From assembly GCA_944375745.1 (NCBI GenBank), contig CALWAV010000093.1:1-34578 (forward strand): a stretch of 34,578 nucleotides of DNA, in the 5' to 3' direction. Below are positions 1 to 8,544 of this stretch, piece after piece. Origin of the DNA: an uncultured Merdimonas sp. GTDB taxonomy: Bacteria > Bacillota > Clostridia > Lachnospirales > Lachnospiraceae. The position numbers were made by a program, and so were the translations under genes. How positions within the stretch are numbered: the stretch's first letter is position 1; every line of letters starts with the position of its first letter. Below the pieces are notes generated by a model that was not told the DNA's origin, searched no databases, and worked only from the letters and a program-made list of their open reading frames with translations.

Positions 1-168
1 ATGGATACGCTTCCTACGGCCGACAGCGTTGCGATCGTTGTATATGGATTATGCACTAGAATGGCGGACGGAATGACCGGTGAATGTGTCATTGCAGACA
101 GTGGAATGGTAAGAAATATCGTCTCCCATCAGCCCGCGGCAGTGGAATACCCGCCAAAATCAGAGTAA
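1..168 (+). CDS. C-terminal end of a probable short-chain dehydrogenase/reductase (partial)
   Basis: Frame 1 is open from the window edge to a TAA at 166-168, giving 55 residues. The tail has the layout of an SDR C-terminus: a helix with an A-x-x-VA-x-x-V pattern followed by MTGECVIADSGM, matching the family's TG-(E/Q)-x-(I/V)-x-(V/A)-D-(G/S)-G strand. The first ATG in the window is probably internal, because a full SDR has about 250 residues. The next gene starts 36 bp downstream with its own ribosome binding site, so this is probably the upstream member of the same operon. The substrate cannot be read from this fragment; the SDR assignment rests on one motif. Confidence 0.5.
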   Translation: MDTLPTADSVAIVVYGLCTRMADGMTGECVIADSGMVRNIVSHQPAAVEYPPKSE

Positions 169-204
169 GGATTTTAATTTTACACAATGAAAGGGGAATA
201 AAGT

Positions 205-1455
205 ATGAGTAAAAAAATTGATGAGCGGCTGCCAAGAGAAATCGGGGAAGGAGTATTGCCAAACCATGCTTCGATTCAGTCGCCCTGGGGGAAATTGATG
301 TCTTATCATGACGCAGCCCATTATTGTCAGAGATATACGGCAGTTGTAAGCGCTGCTGTCATGCAGGCTTTCCGTATTCTTGTTCCGGACTATACAGACA
401 GAAGCAGGCTTCTTTGTGAAAACGCGTATAACCGCCTGTGGTACGCCCAGCATAACATACCTGGATACCGTGAGAATGTAATGGATAATGATTTAAACGT
501 CCATCCCTTTTGCGCAGGGAACTTCACAGGAGGATTAACCGGGGACGCCGGAGATGACGGACTTTTAATGTGCGGCCGTGTAAATGATTTTGGCAGCTAC
601 CGGGTGGAAAAGGAACTGGATGTATGCTATTGGGATATTGTGGGTTCCGAACTCTGCCGGTCCACCACACAGTCTCTGCAGGCCTGCGCAGACAGCTTCG
701 CTGAGAAGCGCCATAAAGGGCCGAAGCTGGAGTATCATATGGTAGAAGCAAAGGGATGCGGGGACAGACATTGCCGCATTGTGGCGGAATCCCGTGAAAA
801 ATTTCCGATGCCGGAACACGAAATCTGGGAATGCTTCGGTCCTGTGGCAACAGAAGATCAAATTAAATACACAACAGAAGATTATACGGTCAGGGAATCC
901 ATGGTGTTCCGGGAAGAATGCAATTACAAGTTCTGCAATGGCACCTGTAAAGAGGATGATTCCACAAGTTTGTATGGGCCCTATGTTAATATGACCAGTG
1001 GATGTACATATTTGATTCCTGCCATCGAGCAGCTGATTCAGGAAGGAAAAGCGGAAGAATCTTTTGTCAATCACGTTCTGAAATGTGTGGCAGAGGCCGC
1101 GGGAAAAGCTTATTTTGCAGAAGAGTACGCAAAAGAAGCCTTTCGAAGCGTGACAGGCGCTCCCAGAGATGTGGACGATGGCAGACTGATGGGAGCCCAT
1201 ATTGAAATGTTTCTTCAGGCAATGAATATTCCATATACTATTGAAGCGTTTAATAAAGATGAGGTAATTTATCAGATTGACCGGACAGCGCTGTCCTGTT
1301 ATATGGGAAGAATGTGTATGATCTATGTTTCTTACTGGTATGGCATGACAAAAACACTTGTAAATGCCATGTGGTCTTTGTGGGAAGAGCCCGAGGGGGC
1401 GGCGGAAAATATGCTGCGTATTAAGATAGCGAAAAAGATCGATAAATTCTGCTGA
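205..1455 (+). CDS. Unrecognised cysteine-rich protein with a V4R-like motif
   Basis: This is a 416-residue soluble protein with no signal peptide or clear membrane segment. I do not recognise the family with confidence. It carries about 18 cysteines, including GCGDRHC near residue 190 and CNYKFCNGTC near residue 250. The stretch EYHMVEAKGCGDRHCRIV resembles the small-ligand-binding V4R pattern (C-x-G-x-x-x-C after a short strand), which is suggestive only. The start is supported by AAAGGGG upstream. A GcvT-fold gene follows 30 bp later and an SDR precedes it, so the three may act on one small molecule. A metal- or cofactor-binding enzyme, or a substrate-binding partner of the GcvT protein, are both possible. 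The reading frame is certain; the function is unknown. Confidence 0.75.
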   Translation: MSKKIDERLPREIGEGVLPNHASIQSPWGKLMSYHDAAHYCQRYTAVVSAAVMQAFRILVPDYTDRSRLLCENAYNRLWYAQHNIPGYRENVMDNDLNVHPFCAGNFTGGLTGDAGDDGLLMCGRVNDFGSYRVEKELDVCYWDIVGSELCRSTTQSLQACADSFAEKRHKGPKLEYHMVEAKGCGDRHCRIVAESREKFPMPEHEIWECFGPVATEDQIKYTTEDYTVRESMVFREECNYKFCNGTCKEDDSTSLYGPYVNMTSGCTYLIPAIEQLIQEGKAEESFVNHVLKCVAEAAGKAYFAEEYAKEAFRSVTGAPRDVDDGRLMGAHIEMFLQAMNIPYTIEAFNKDEVIYQIDRTALSCYMGRMCMIYVSYWYGMTKTLVNAMWSLWEEPEGAAENMLRIKIAKKIDKFC

Positions 1456-1485
1456 TAAACGCGCAGATGGAAGGAGTGTAACAGT

Positions 1486-2502
1486 ATGTATCAAAACGTG
1501 TATAAATATGACGATATGAAACGTTCAGAGCATATGGCTGTTCGGGAGACATTTGGCTGGTATTATTTTACTCATCAGATTGTAGAAGTAACCGGACAGG
1601 ACAGCGATGTCTTTCTGGATGAAATCTTTGCTAATCCGGTAGCAAATCTCAAACCGGGCAGAGCAAGGTATACCACGATGCTGAATGAACAGGCAGAGAT
1701 CATAGATGACGTGGTTGTCTTTCGAATGGAGGACAAACGGTTCTGGGTGTCCACTCTGTTCGCGTTTAAAATGCTTCAGTGGTTTGACGCCCATAAAAAG
1801 GAACGGGATGTAGCGTATAAAAATATTACGGAACAATGGGATATGTACGCTGTACAGGGACCAAAATCCCGGGACGTGATCAACTCTCTCACTGAACTGA
1901 ACGTAAATGACCAGAAGTTTTTTGAAATCAGAGAAAACAGAATAGATGAGATTCCGGTGAAAATTTCCAGAGCTGGATTTACCGGAGAAAAAATGGGATT
2001 TGAAATTTATGTCTCACCGGCACAGGGAGCGCAGATTGAGGCAAGGCTGAAAAAAGCGGAGAAAGAATTCAACGGCAGACAGGTGACTGAATTTCAGGTT
2101 ATGACATTGACACTGCCGGCAGAAAAGGGCTTTTACTATATGCGGGATCTGATGCACACCAATCCTTTTGAAGTCGGGCTGGAACATGGAATCGACTGGA
2201 ACAGAACATTTATCGGGAGAGAAGCTCTGGCAGAAATCCGGGAAAAGGGACCGGAAAAAGAAATGATCGGTTTTACTGTAGATCAGGCGGATGTACAGAT
2301 CAATCATAAATGTTTTGGAGGGCCGGGAGATCCGGTGCTGAAAGACGGAGAAGAAGCCGGACGTGTCTCCAAGTTTACATACAGTTTCGTACTTGATAAA
2401 AATATCGGATATATCCTTGCGCGCAAAGGCAGTCTGAAAAAGGGCGATAAGGTAATGATTCACGGCTATGAGGCAGTCATAGCAGATAAACCGTTTATTT
2501 AA
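1486..2502 (+). CDS. GcvT-family (aminomethyltransferase-fold) folate-dependent protein
   Basis: This 338-residue protein has the GcvT/aminomethyltransferase layout. The N-terminal part has VTGQDSDVFLDEIFANPVA and GRARYTTMLNEQAEIIDD. The middle has MYAVQGPKSRDVI and SRAGFTGEKMGFEIYV. A GLEHGIDW-x-R-x-FIGREAL segment leads into the C-terminal barrel, with NIGYILARKGSLKKGDKV near the end. Family members bind tetrahydrofolate and transfer or demethylate C1 groups. This is unlikely to be the glycine-cleavage T protein, because no gcvH or gcvP is adjacent and the neighbours are an SDR and a cysteine-rich protein. A demethylase of a methoxy or methylamine compound is a reasonable inference. A GGAGTG ribosome binding site precedes the ATG, and the gene closes its unit with a terminator. 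Confidence 0.8.
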   Translation: MYQNVYKYDDMKRSEHMAVRETFGWYYFTHQIVEVTGQDSDVFLDEIFANPVANLKPGRARYTTMLNEQAEIIDDVVVFRMEDKRFWVSTLFAFKMLQWFDAHKKERDVAYKNITEQWDMYAVQGPKSRDVINSLTELNVNDQKFFEIRENRIDEIPVKISRAGFTGEKMGFEIYVSPAQGAQIEARLKKAEKEFNGRQVTEFQVMTLTLPAEKGFYYMRDLMHTNPFEVGLEHGIDWNRTFIGREALAEIREKGPEKEMIGFTVDQADVQINHKCFGGPGDPVLKDGEEAGRVSKFTYSFVLDKNIGYILARKGSLKKGDKVMIHGYEAVIADKPFI

Positions 2503-2512
2503 GCGTGTTGAT

Positions 2513-2563
2513 AAAACAGCGTAACAGTATCAGAATGTTAGAGACACTGTTACGCTGTTTTTT
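2513..2563 (+). terminator. Intrinsic terminator after the GcvT-family gene
   Basis: A perfect 16-bp stem (AAAACAGCGTAACAGT with its complement, arms 2513-2528 and 2546-2561) has a 17-nt loop and runs into TTTTTT. It starts 11 bp after the stop codon and ends the SDR/Cys-rich/GcvT unit. Confidence 0.85.
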
Positions 2564-2681
2564 GGTGTTTTTTGTGAAACAGAGAATTCCAAAATCAGGT
2601 GAGATGTGATAAAATATGAACGAGATCTGAATGAGGGGAAATACGAAAGAACAGAATCTGTGAAAAAAGGAGGACTTTCAA

Positions 2682-3689
2682 ATGCCCAATCAGAAACCAG
2701 TGCCGGGAATCGGCGGCGACCAGTACATTCCTTATGAAAAGAGAGACGGGGAAAAATCGGTCGTGTATTTTACAAGAGATCTGTCGGCGGAAGGCCTGAG
2801 AAAGATTTATGCCCGCATAAATGGAGGCCTGACCGGAAAAGTAGGAATCAAGCTGCATACGGGAGAACCCCACGGTCCGAATATCATCCCCCGTCCCTGG
2901 GTGGAGAAGCTGATCAAAGAGGAGCTTCCGGGCGCGGCGGTTGTGGAGACGAATACCTATTACGATGGGGACCGCTATACCACAAAGGATCACAGAGAGA
3001 CTCTGAAAGTGAACGGCTGGACTTTCTGCCCCGTGGATATTATGGATGAAGACGGGACGGTGATGCTTCCGGTGAAGGACGGAAAATGGTTCACGGAGAT
3101 GTCCATGGGAAAGAATCTTCTGAATTACGATTCCCTGTTTGTGCTGACCCATTTCAAGGGCCACAGCAAGGGAGGATTCGGCGGCTCCAATAAGAATATC
3201 GGAATCGGCTGCGCGGATGGCCGTGTGGGAAAAGCTATGATCCATACGACGCCGGGATCCTCTGATCAGTGGGATATTTCCGATGAGGAGTTCATGGAGC
3301 GGATGACAGAGTCCGCCAAAGCTGTGGTGGATCACTTTGGAGATCATATCAGCTATGTGAATGTGATGCGGAATATGTCCGTATCCTGTGACTGTGAGGG
3401 CACGGCGGCTGAGCCGGTGGTGACTCCCAATGTGGGTATTTTGGCATCCCTGGATATTCTGGCCATCGACCAGGCTTCGGTGGATCTGGTGTACGCTATG
3501 AAGGAAGAGGAGCATCACGCTCTGGTAGAGAGAATCGAGTCCCGCCATGGACTGCGCCAGCTGACCTATATGAAGGAGCTTCATATGGGAAATGACAGAT
3601 ACCATCTGATTGATATCGACCATGGAGACCAGGAGATCTCCCTGGAAGAGGCAGTAAAGGATCTGGTTCCCTTTCAGCCGGGAAAATAA
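2682..3689 (+). CDS. DUF362 domain-containing protein
   Basis: This 335-residue protein matches the DUF362 family. It has the early G-x-VGIKLHTGEP strand, a central LNYDSLFVLTHFKGHSKGGFGGSNKNIGIGCADG block, and a later SCDCEG-x(10)-VGILAS-x-DILAIDQASVDL segment. The family is poorly characterised; many members carry a C-terminal 4Fe-4S ferredoxin module. This one has no CxxCxxC cluster and ends soon after the DUF362 core. The start is supported by AAAGGAGG about 9 nt upstream. It is followed by a hairpin and then recU, with no functional link visible. The biochemical role is unknown. Confidence 0.82.
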   Translation: MPNQKPVPGIGGDQYIPYEKRDGEKSVVYFTRDLSAEGLRKIYARINGGLTGKVGIKLHTGEPHGPNIIPRPWVEKLIKEELPGAAVVETNTYYDGDRYTTKDHRETLKVNGWTFCPVDIMDEDGTVMLPVKDGKWFTEMSMGKNLLNYDSLFVLTHFKGHSKGGFGGSNKNIGIGCADGRVGKAMIHTTPGSSDQWDISDEEFMERMTESAKAVVDHFGDHISYVNVMRNMSVSCDCEGTAAEPVVTPNVGILASLDILAIDQASVDLVYAMKEEEHHALVERIESRHGLRQLTYMKELHMGNDRYHLIDIDHGDQEISLEEAVKDLVPFQPGK

Positions 3690-3714
3690 GTGACAAAACC
3701 AAAAGGAATGAACA

Positions 3715-3745
3715 AAAGCAGCAGAAGACATCCTGCTGCTTTGTC
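3715..3745 (+). terminator. Probable terminator between the DUF362 gene and recU
   Basis: A perfect 10-bp stem AAAGCAGCAG/CTGCTGCTTT (3715-3724 and 3733-3742) with an 8-nt loop is followed by the interrupted T-tract GTCTTTCC. The T-tract is weak, so some read-through into recU is likely. Confidence 0.55.
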
Positions 3746-3810
3746 TTTCCGGGGCCGTGTCGAAAGACAGGCCGGGAAAAACAGAAAGCACGGAAAGGAC
3801 GAAAAAAAAT

Positions 3811-4338
3811 ATGGCTACCTGGAATTCCAGAGGCCTGCGGGGATCGACCCTGGAGGATCTGATCAACCGCACCAATGAAAAATACAGAACGCAGGGACTG
3901 GCGCTGATTCAGAAGGTGCCTACCCCCATTACTCCGATTAAAATAGATAAAGAGCACCGGCATATTACGCTGGCCTATTTTGACCAAAAGAGTACGGTGG
4001 ACTATATTGGAGCTGTACAGGGAATTCCTGTCTGCTTTGATGCCAAGGAATGCGACAGCGACACCTTCCCTCTTCAGAATATTCACGAACACCAGGTGAA
4101 ATTTATGGAGGATTTTGAAAAACAGGATGGGATCGCTTTCCTGATTATTTTCTTTTCCCACAGAAATGAGCTCTATTATCTTTCCTATCAGAGGATGCGG
4201 GAGTTCTGGGACCGGGCTGCCGCAGGCGGACGCAAAAGCTTTCGTCATGAAGAGCTTTCACCGGAATTTGTACTGCAGCCCCATGGGGGATATCTGGTCC
4301 CCTACCTGGATGGAATCCAGAAGATGATTGACGCTTGA
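3811..4338 (+). CDS. recU: Holliday junction resolvase RecU
   Basis: RecU is the Firmicute resolvase that cuts Holliday junctions during recombination and chromosome segregation. The 175-residue product has MATWNSRGLRGSTLEDLIN at the N-terminus, the nuclease block DYIGAVQGIPVCFDAKE with the acidic and lysine residues of the PD-(D/E)XK-like centre, and the conserved FPLQNIHEHQ. The ATG at 3811 fits the family N-terminus; an in-frame GTG at 3757 would add 18 residues of low-complexity charged sequence and is less likely. A near-consensus promoter for the his genes overlaps the last codons of recU, so its 3' end doubles as a regulatory region. Confidence 0.93.
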   Translation: MATWNSRGLRGSTLEDLINRTNEKYRTQGLALIQKVPTPITPIKIDKEHRHITLAYFDQKSTVDYIGAVQGIPVCFDAKECDSDTFPLQNIHEHQVKFMEDFEKQDGIAFLIIFFSHRNELYYLSYQRMREFWDRAAAGGRKSFRHEELSPEFVLQPHGGYLVPYLDGIQKMIDA

Positions 4339-4356
4339 GCCGGATTCCTCTATAAT
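4328..4356 (+). promoter_or_regulatory. Near-consensus sigma-70/SigA promoter for the his operon
   Basis: TTGACG at 4328-4333 and TATAAT at 4351-4356 are separated by exactly 17 bp. The -35 box lies in the last codons of recU and the -10 box lies 12 bp after its stop. The roughly 65-nt leader before hisZ-hisG is too short for a T-box, and no terminator/antiterminator pair is visible. Confidence 0.8.
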
Positions 4357-4426
4357 GTAGGATTAGTTAGAACCTGTGCCGAAGAGGAGAAAGAGGCGCA
4401 AATACAGCTAAAGGAGCAGCCGTAAA

Positions 4427-6082
4427 ATGAAAAATCAGAATCCGATTTTACATACGCCGGAGGGCGTGCGGGACATTTATGGAAGTGAGTTTGTGCAGAA
4501 ATTTGAACTGCAGCAGCTTCTGTACCATGTACTCGCGGAGCGGGGATATCAGGGAATCGAGACCCCTACTTTTGAGTTCTTCGATGTATTTTCCAGAGAG
4601 GTGGGTACTGTTCCCTCCAGAGAGCTCTACAAATTTTTTGACAAAGAAGGAAACACCCTGGCCCTGAGGCCGGATATGACGCCGTCCATTGCCCGGGCGG
4701 TATCTAAATATTTTCATGATGACACCCCGATTCGTCTCTGCTATATGGGCAATACTTTTATCAACTACGATAAGTATCAGGGCCGCCTGAAAGAGACTAC
4801 CCAGCTTGGGGCTGAGCTTATGGGAGAAGGAAGCGCCGCTTCCGATGTGGAGCTACTTTCTGTGCTTGTGGAAGCGCTGCAGGCCGCGGGGCTGAAAGAA
4901 TTCCAGGTCAGCATCGGCCAGGTGGAGTTCTTCAAAGCGCTTTTGAAGGAAGCGGGAATCGGAAGCGAAGCGGAAGAGAACCTTCGTCAGCTGATTTCCG
5001 ACAAGAACCGGTTCGGAGCGGAGGAACTGCTGGAAGATTATGATCTGTCTCCCAGCCTTCGGGAGATTTTCCTGGAGATGGCTACCCTTTCCGGAACTAC
5101 AGAGGTAATCGAGAAGGCCAGATCTCTTACGGATAATCCGGATGCTCTGGAGGCTCTGTCACGGCTGGAGACCATCTATGAAGGATTGAAGGAAAAGGGC
5201 TTTGAGCGATATATTACCTTTGACTTAAGCATGCTGAGCAAATATAAATACTATACGGGGATTGTATTCCGCGCTTATTCTTACGGCTATGGAGAGCCTG
5301 TGGCCAAGGGAGGCCGGTATGACACCCTGCTTTCTCATTTCGGGCGGCAGCTGCCGGCTGTAGGCTTTGCCATTGTAGTGGATCAGCTGCAGCGGGCGCT
5401 GAACAGCAGCGGCGTCCGGCAGGAGGCGTCCGGACCGGATGGGAAACGCTATCTGACCTTTGCCCTGACCAAAGGACGCCTGGCAAAGAAGACCCTGGAG
5501 CTTCTGGAAAAGGTGGGGATCACCTGTGAGGAGATGAAGGACCCGGACAGCCGGAAACTGATTTTCGTCAATGAAGATCTGAAACTGAAATTCTTCCTGG
5601 CAAAGGGGCCGGATGTGCCCACTTATGTGGAATATGGCGCGGCAGACATTGGCGTGGTAGGAAAGGACACGCTGGTGGAAGAGGGCAGGAAGATGTACGA
5701 AGTGCTGGATCTGGGCTTCGGAAAATGCAGAATGTGCGTCTGCGGTCCGGCTTCAGCCAGAGAAAAGCTGGCCCACCAGGAACAAATCCGGGTGGCTACC
5801 AAGTATCCGGATATTGCTAAGGATTATTTCTATAATCAGAAGCATCAGACTGTGGAGATCATCAAGCTGAACGGCTCCATTGAGCTGGCGCCTCTGGTAG
5901 GACTTTCCGAGGTGATCGTGGATATTGTGGAGACCGGTTCTACCTTAAGAGAAAACGGACTGGAGGTTCTGGAGGAGATTATGCCTTTGTCTGCGCGCAT
6001 GGTGGTGAACCAGGTCAGCATGAAGATGGAGAATGAGCGGATTACAAAACTGATTCAGGAGTTGAAGGCGGCTCTTTCCTGA
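4427..6082 (+). CDS. hisZ-hisG: HisZ-HisG fusion: ATP phosphoribosyltransferase, regulatory and catalytic parts in one chain
   Basis: This chain carries out the first step of histidine synthesis (ATP + PRPP to phosphoribosyl-ATP). Residues 1 to about 330 are HisZ, a histidyl-tRNA synthetase paralogue without an anticodon domain. It shows [10 protein letters not shown], the class II motif [27 protein letters not shown] and GGRYDTLL. After a short linker ([14 protein letters not shown]), residues 342-551 are a complete short-form HisG with [30 protein letters not shown] and the PRPP-loop region [14 protein letters not shown]. HisZ and short HisG normally are separate subunits of a hetero-octamer, so the fusion would fix their ratio at 1:1. 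The start has AAAGGAG 10 nt upstream. It is the first gene of the his run. The frame is continuous across the junction with no stop or restart. Confidence 0.93.
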   Translation: MKNQNPILHTPEGVRDIYGSEFVQKFELQQLLYHVLAERGYQGIETPTFEFFDVFSREVGTVPSRELYKFFDKEGNTLALRPDMTPSIARAVSKYFHDDTPIRLCYMGNTFINYDKYQGRLKETTQLGAELMGEGSAASDVELLSVLVEALQAAGLKEFQVSIGQVEFFKALLKEAGIGSEAEENLRQLISDKNRFGAEELLEDYDLSPSLREIFLEMATLSGTTEVIEKARSLTDNPDALEALSRLETIYEGLKEKGFERYITFDLSMLSKYKYYTGIVFRAYSYGYGEPVAKGGRYDTLLSHFGRQLPAVGFAIVVDQLQRALNSSGVRQEASGPDGKRYLTFALTKGRLAKKTLELLEKVGITCEEMKDPDSRKLIFVNEDLKLKFFLAKGPDVPTYVEYGAADIGVVGKDTLVEEGRKMYEVLDLGFGKCRMCVCGPASAREKLAHQEQIRVATKYPDIAKDYFYNQKHQTVEIIKLNGSIELAPLVGLSEVIVDIVETGSTLRENGLEVLEEIMPLSARMVVNQVSMKMENERITKLIQELKAALS

Positions 6083-6177
6083 CAGGAGCTGAAGGGGCTT
6101 CCTTTCAGAAAACAGGAAAGACTGGGGGAGTCCCCGGCGGGAAGCAGCAGACAATTTTGACAGACAGGAGAATGTGC

Positions 6178-7245
6178 ATGCCGCGTAAAAGACTGGATTA
6201 TCTGGATATGGCAAAGGGCGTGGGAATCTTTCTGGTGGTCCTGGGCCATATCGAATATATTCAGGAAGATACCTTGAAATGGATTTCTTCCTTTCATATG
6301 CCGCTGTTTTTCATGGTGGGAGGCATCCTGGCCTATATGAAGCGGAAGGAAAAGAAGCCTTTTTTCGCTGCCCTTGCCGGAAAGGCCAGGGGAACGCTGA
6401 TTCCTTATGCTTCCTTTACTTTGATGCTCCTGGCTATGAACACCATAAGCCATCTGACAGACCCGGGAAGCCTGACTGCGTCACAGCTGGCCAGACAGTA
6501 TGTAGACTCAGTGACCGGATACGGAGTTCATATTCTGTGGTTTCTTCCTGCTTATTTTACAGCCGGGGCTCTGTTCCTCCTGCTGGACAGAATCTTCCGG
6601 CCGGAGCTGCGTAATCTGGCGGTGCTGGTGCTCGCGGCCGGGGCTTTCGGAATCACGGTCTGCTTCCATCTGGACCGATATGCGTCCATGGACTTAAGTC
6701 TCTGGGGCTACGCAGGGCTTGATCTTCTTATTGCCCTTCTGCGGGGAATTCTGGCGGCGCCATTTCTGGTGCTTGGCTGGTACCTGGGAGCGCTGGAGCA
6801 GAGGCTCTTTTCGGGCCGGCAGGGGAAAGAGGAGAAAAGAGCACGCCTTTTTTGTCTGGGCCTTTCTCTTCTGATGATTCCGGGAGGCCTTCTGGCCCTT
6901 GCGTCTCCGGTGTTTGACCTCCATTATCTGTATGTGGAGCCTCTGCACTATCTGAATGCTTTTCTTTCCTGTACAGGGCTTCTGTGCCTGATGCGGGCGC
7001 TTCCTGTAAGCAGGATTCTGGCCTGGATGGGAAGAAGCTCTCTTGTGATTATGTGTACACATGCCACGTTTTTCGTGGTATACTATGTATCGTTGGGAAT
7101 GTTTTTTATCAACAACCGCATCCCTCTGCCAGGTCCTGTTTTCAACTTGGGGATCGCGGTGCTGGTATGCGCGGCGGAAGTGCCGGTTGTATGGATATTT
7201 AACCGATATTTTGGATTTCTGCTTGGGAGGAGACAAAAGGCATGA
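6178..7245 (+). CDS. Acyltransferase family 3-type integral membrane protein
   Basis: The product has 355 residues from the ATG at 6178. That start is chosen because AGGAG (6166-6170) lies 7 nt upstream; the upstream TTG at 6157 and the ATG at 6172 are badly spaced. The N-terminus RLDYLDMAKGVGIFLVVLGH carries the conserved His of the acyltransferase-3 family (OafA/WecH-like), followed by about ten hydrophobic segments. These enzymes move acyl groups onto sugars or other envelope molecules; the substrate here is unknown. It sits between hisZ-hisG and hisD and its TGA overlaps the hisD ATG, so it is part of the his transcript although it has no obvious role in histidine synthesis. Confidence 0.82.
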   Translation: MPRKRLDYLDMAKGVGIFLVVLGHIEYIQEDTLKWISSFHMPLFFMVGGILAYMKRKEKKPFFAALAGKARGTLIPYASFTLMLLAMNTISHLTDPGSLTASQLARQYVDSVTGYGVHILWFLPAYFTAGALFLLLDRIFRPELRNLAVLVLAAGAFGITVCFHLDRYASMDLSLWGYAGLDLLIALLRGILAAPFLVLGWYLGALEQRLFSGRQGKEEKRARLFCLGLSLLMIPGGLLALASPVFDLHYLYVEPLHYLNAFLSCTGLLCLMRALPVSRILAWMGRSSLVIMCTHATFFVVYYVSLGMFFINNRIPLPGPVFNLGIAVLVCAAEVPVVWIFNRYFGFLLGRRQKA

Positions 7246-8543
7246 GAGTTATCACATTGGATGAAAACAGCAAAAAGAACCTGCTGGACGAGCTGCTGAA
7301 AAGGAGCCCGAATCATTACGGAGAATATGCGGACCGGGTGAACGCGATCATTGAGGATGTGAAAAAGGACGGCGATAAAGCGCTGTTTTCCTATACAGAA
7401 CGGTTTGATGGGGCGAAGATCGACGCGGGAAATGTGCGTGTCACAAAAGAAGAGATAGAGGAGGCTTACCGGCAGGTGGATCCGAAGCTGCTGGAGGTGA
7501 TTCAGAAAGCTCTGGTCAATATCCGCAGCTACCATGAGAAGCAGAAGCGGTACAGCTGGTTTGACAGCAAGCCGGACGGAACCCTGCTGGGCCAGAAAAT
7601 CAGCGCCCTTGCTTCCTGCGGCGTCTATGTGCCGGGCGGCAAGGCGGTCTATCCCTCTTCTGTGCTGATGAATATCGTTCCGGCTAAGGTAGCCGGTGTG
7701 GAGCGCATTATTATGACCACGCCTCCCGGAAAGGACGGAAAAGTCTGTGCCAATACGCTGGTGGCTGCCTGCGAGGCCGGGGCAGACGAGATTTACAAGG
7801 CAGGAGGCGCCCAGGCTATCGCGGCTCTGGCATATGGAACCGAGAGCATTCCTAAGGTGGATAAGATTGTGGGCCCCGGAAATATCTATGTGGCTCTGGC
7901 CAAAAAAGCCGTGTACGGATTTGTGAGCATTGATTCCATCGCAGGCCCCAGTGAGATTCTGGTACTGGCGGATGAGACGGCAAATCCCCGTTATGTGGCA
8001 GCGGATCTTTTAAGCCAGGCGGAGCATGACGAGATGGCTTCAGCGATTCTGGTGACCACCAGCCGGGAACTGGCGGAAAAGGTACAGAAGGAAATTGACG
8101 GCTTCCTTCAGAAGCTTTCCAGAAAAGCGATTCTGGAGAAATCCCTGGAGAATTACGGCTATATCCTGATTGCGGAGAATCTGGAAGAGGCCATCGATGC
8201 GGCAAATGAAATTGCTTCAGAGCATCTGGAGATTGTCACAAAGGACCCCTTCCAGGTGATGACAAAAATCCGGAACGCAGGCGCGATTTTCATCGGAGAA
8301 TACGCAAGCGAGCCCCTGGGGGACTATTTCGCAGGCCCCAATCATGTGCTTCCCACCAATGGAACAGCGAAGTTCTTCTCGCCTTTAAGCGTGGACGATT
8401 TTATCAAGAAATCCAGCATTGTCTATTATTCCAGAGAAGCGCTTGAGGCAGTCCATGAGGATATTGAGACTTTTGCGAAGGCTGAGCAGCTGACAGCTCA
8501 CGCCAATTCCATCGCGGTGAGATTTGAGGAAAAGGAGGACTGA
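7242..8543 (+). CDS. hisD: Histidinol dehydrogenase HisD
   Basis: HisD catalyses the last two oxidations, histidinol to histidinal to histidine, with NAD+ and a zinc ion. The 433-residue length is typical. The expected ligands are visible: Q259 and H262 in LLSQAEHDE, D361 before AGPNHVLPT, and H420 in LTAHANS. The catalytic pair E327/H328 lies in IASEHLEI. The NAD-binding stretch KIVGPGNIYVALAKK and the AGPSEILVLAD segment are intact. The ATG overlaps the upstream acyltransferase stop (ATGA), so translation is probably coupled. hisB follows after 1 bp. Confidence 0.97.
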   Translation: MRVITLDENSKKNLLDELLKRSPNHYGEYADRVNAIIEDVKKDGDKALFSYTERFDGAKIDAGNVRVTKEEIEEAYRQVDPKLLEVIQKALVNIRSYHEKQKRYSWFDSKPDGTLLGQKISALASCGVYVPGGKAVYPSSVLMNIVPAKVAGVERIIMTTPPGKDGKVCANTLVAACEAGADEIYKAGGAQAIAALAYGTESIPKVDKIVGPGNIYVALAKKAVYGFVSIDSIAGPSEILVLADETANPRYVAADLLSQAEHDEMASAILVTTSRELAEKVQKEIDGFLQKLSRKAILEKSLENYGYILIAENLEEAIDAANEIASEHLEIVTKDPFQVMTKIRNAGAIFIGEYASEPLGDYFAGPNHVLPTNGTAKFFSPLSVDDFIKKSSIVYYSREALEAVHEDIETFAKAEQLTAHANSIAVRFEEKED

Positions 8544-8544
8544 C

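Noticed and set aside
565..1494. A 309-codon minus-strand frame
   Set aside because: It is a shadow of the Cys-rich protein gene; the + frame has the ribosome binding site, operon spacing and a soluble protein composition.
2595..3875. A 426-codon minus-strand frame opposite the DUF362 gene
   Set aside because: It is longer than the real gene, but its translation is His/Ser/Arg-rich with no family motif, while the + frame is a clear DUF362 protein.
4357..4426. T-box or attenuator upstream of hisZ-hisG
   Set aside because: The leader is only about 65 nt, with no T-box core and no terminator hairpin.
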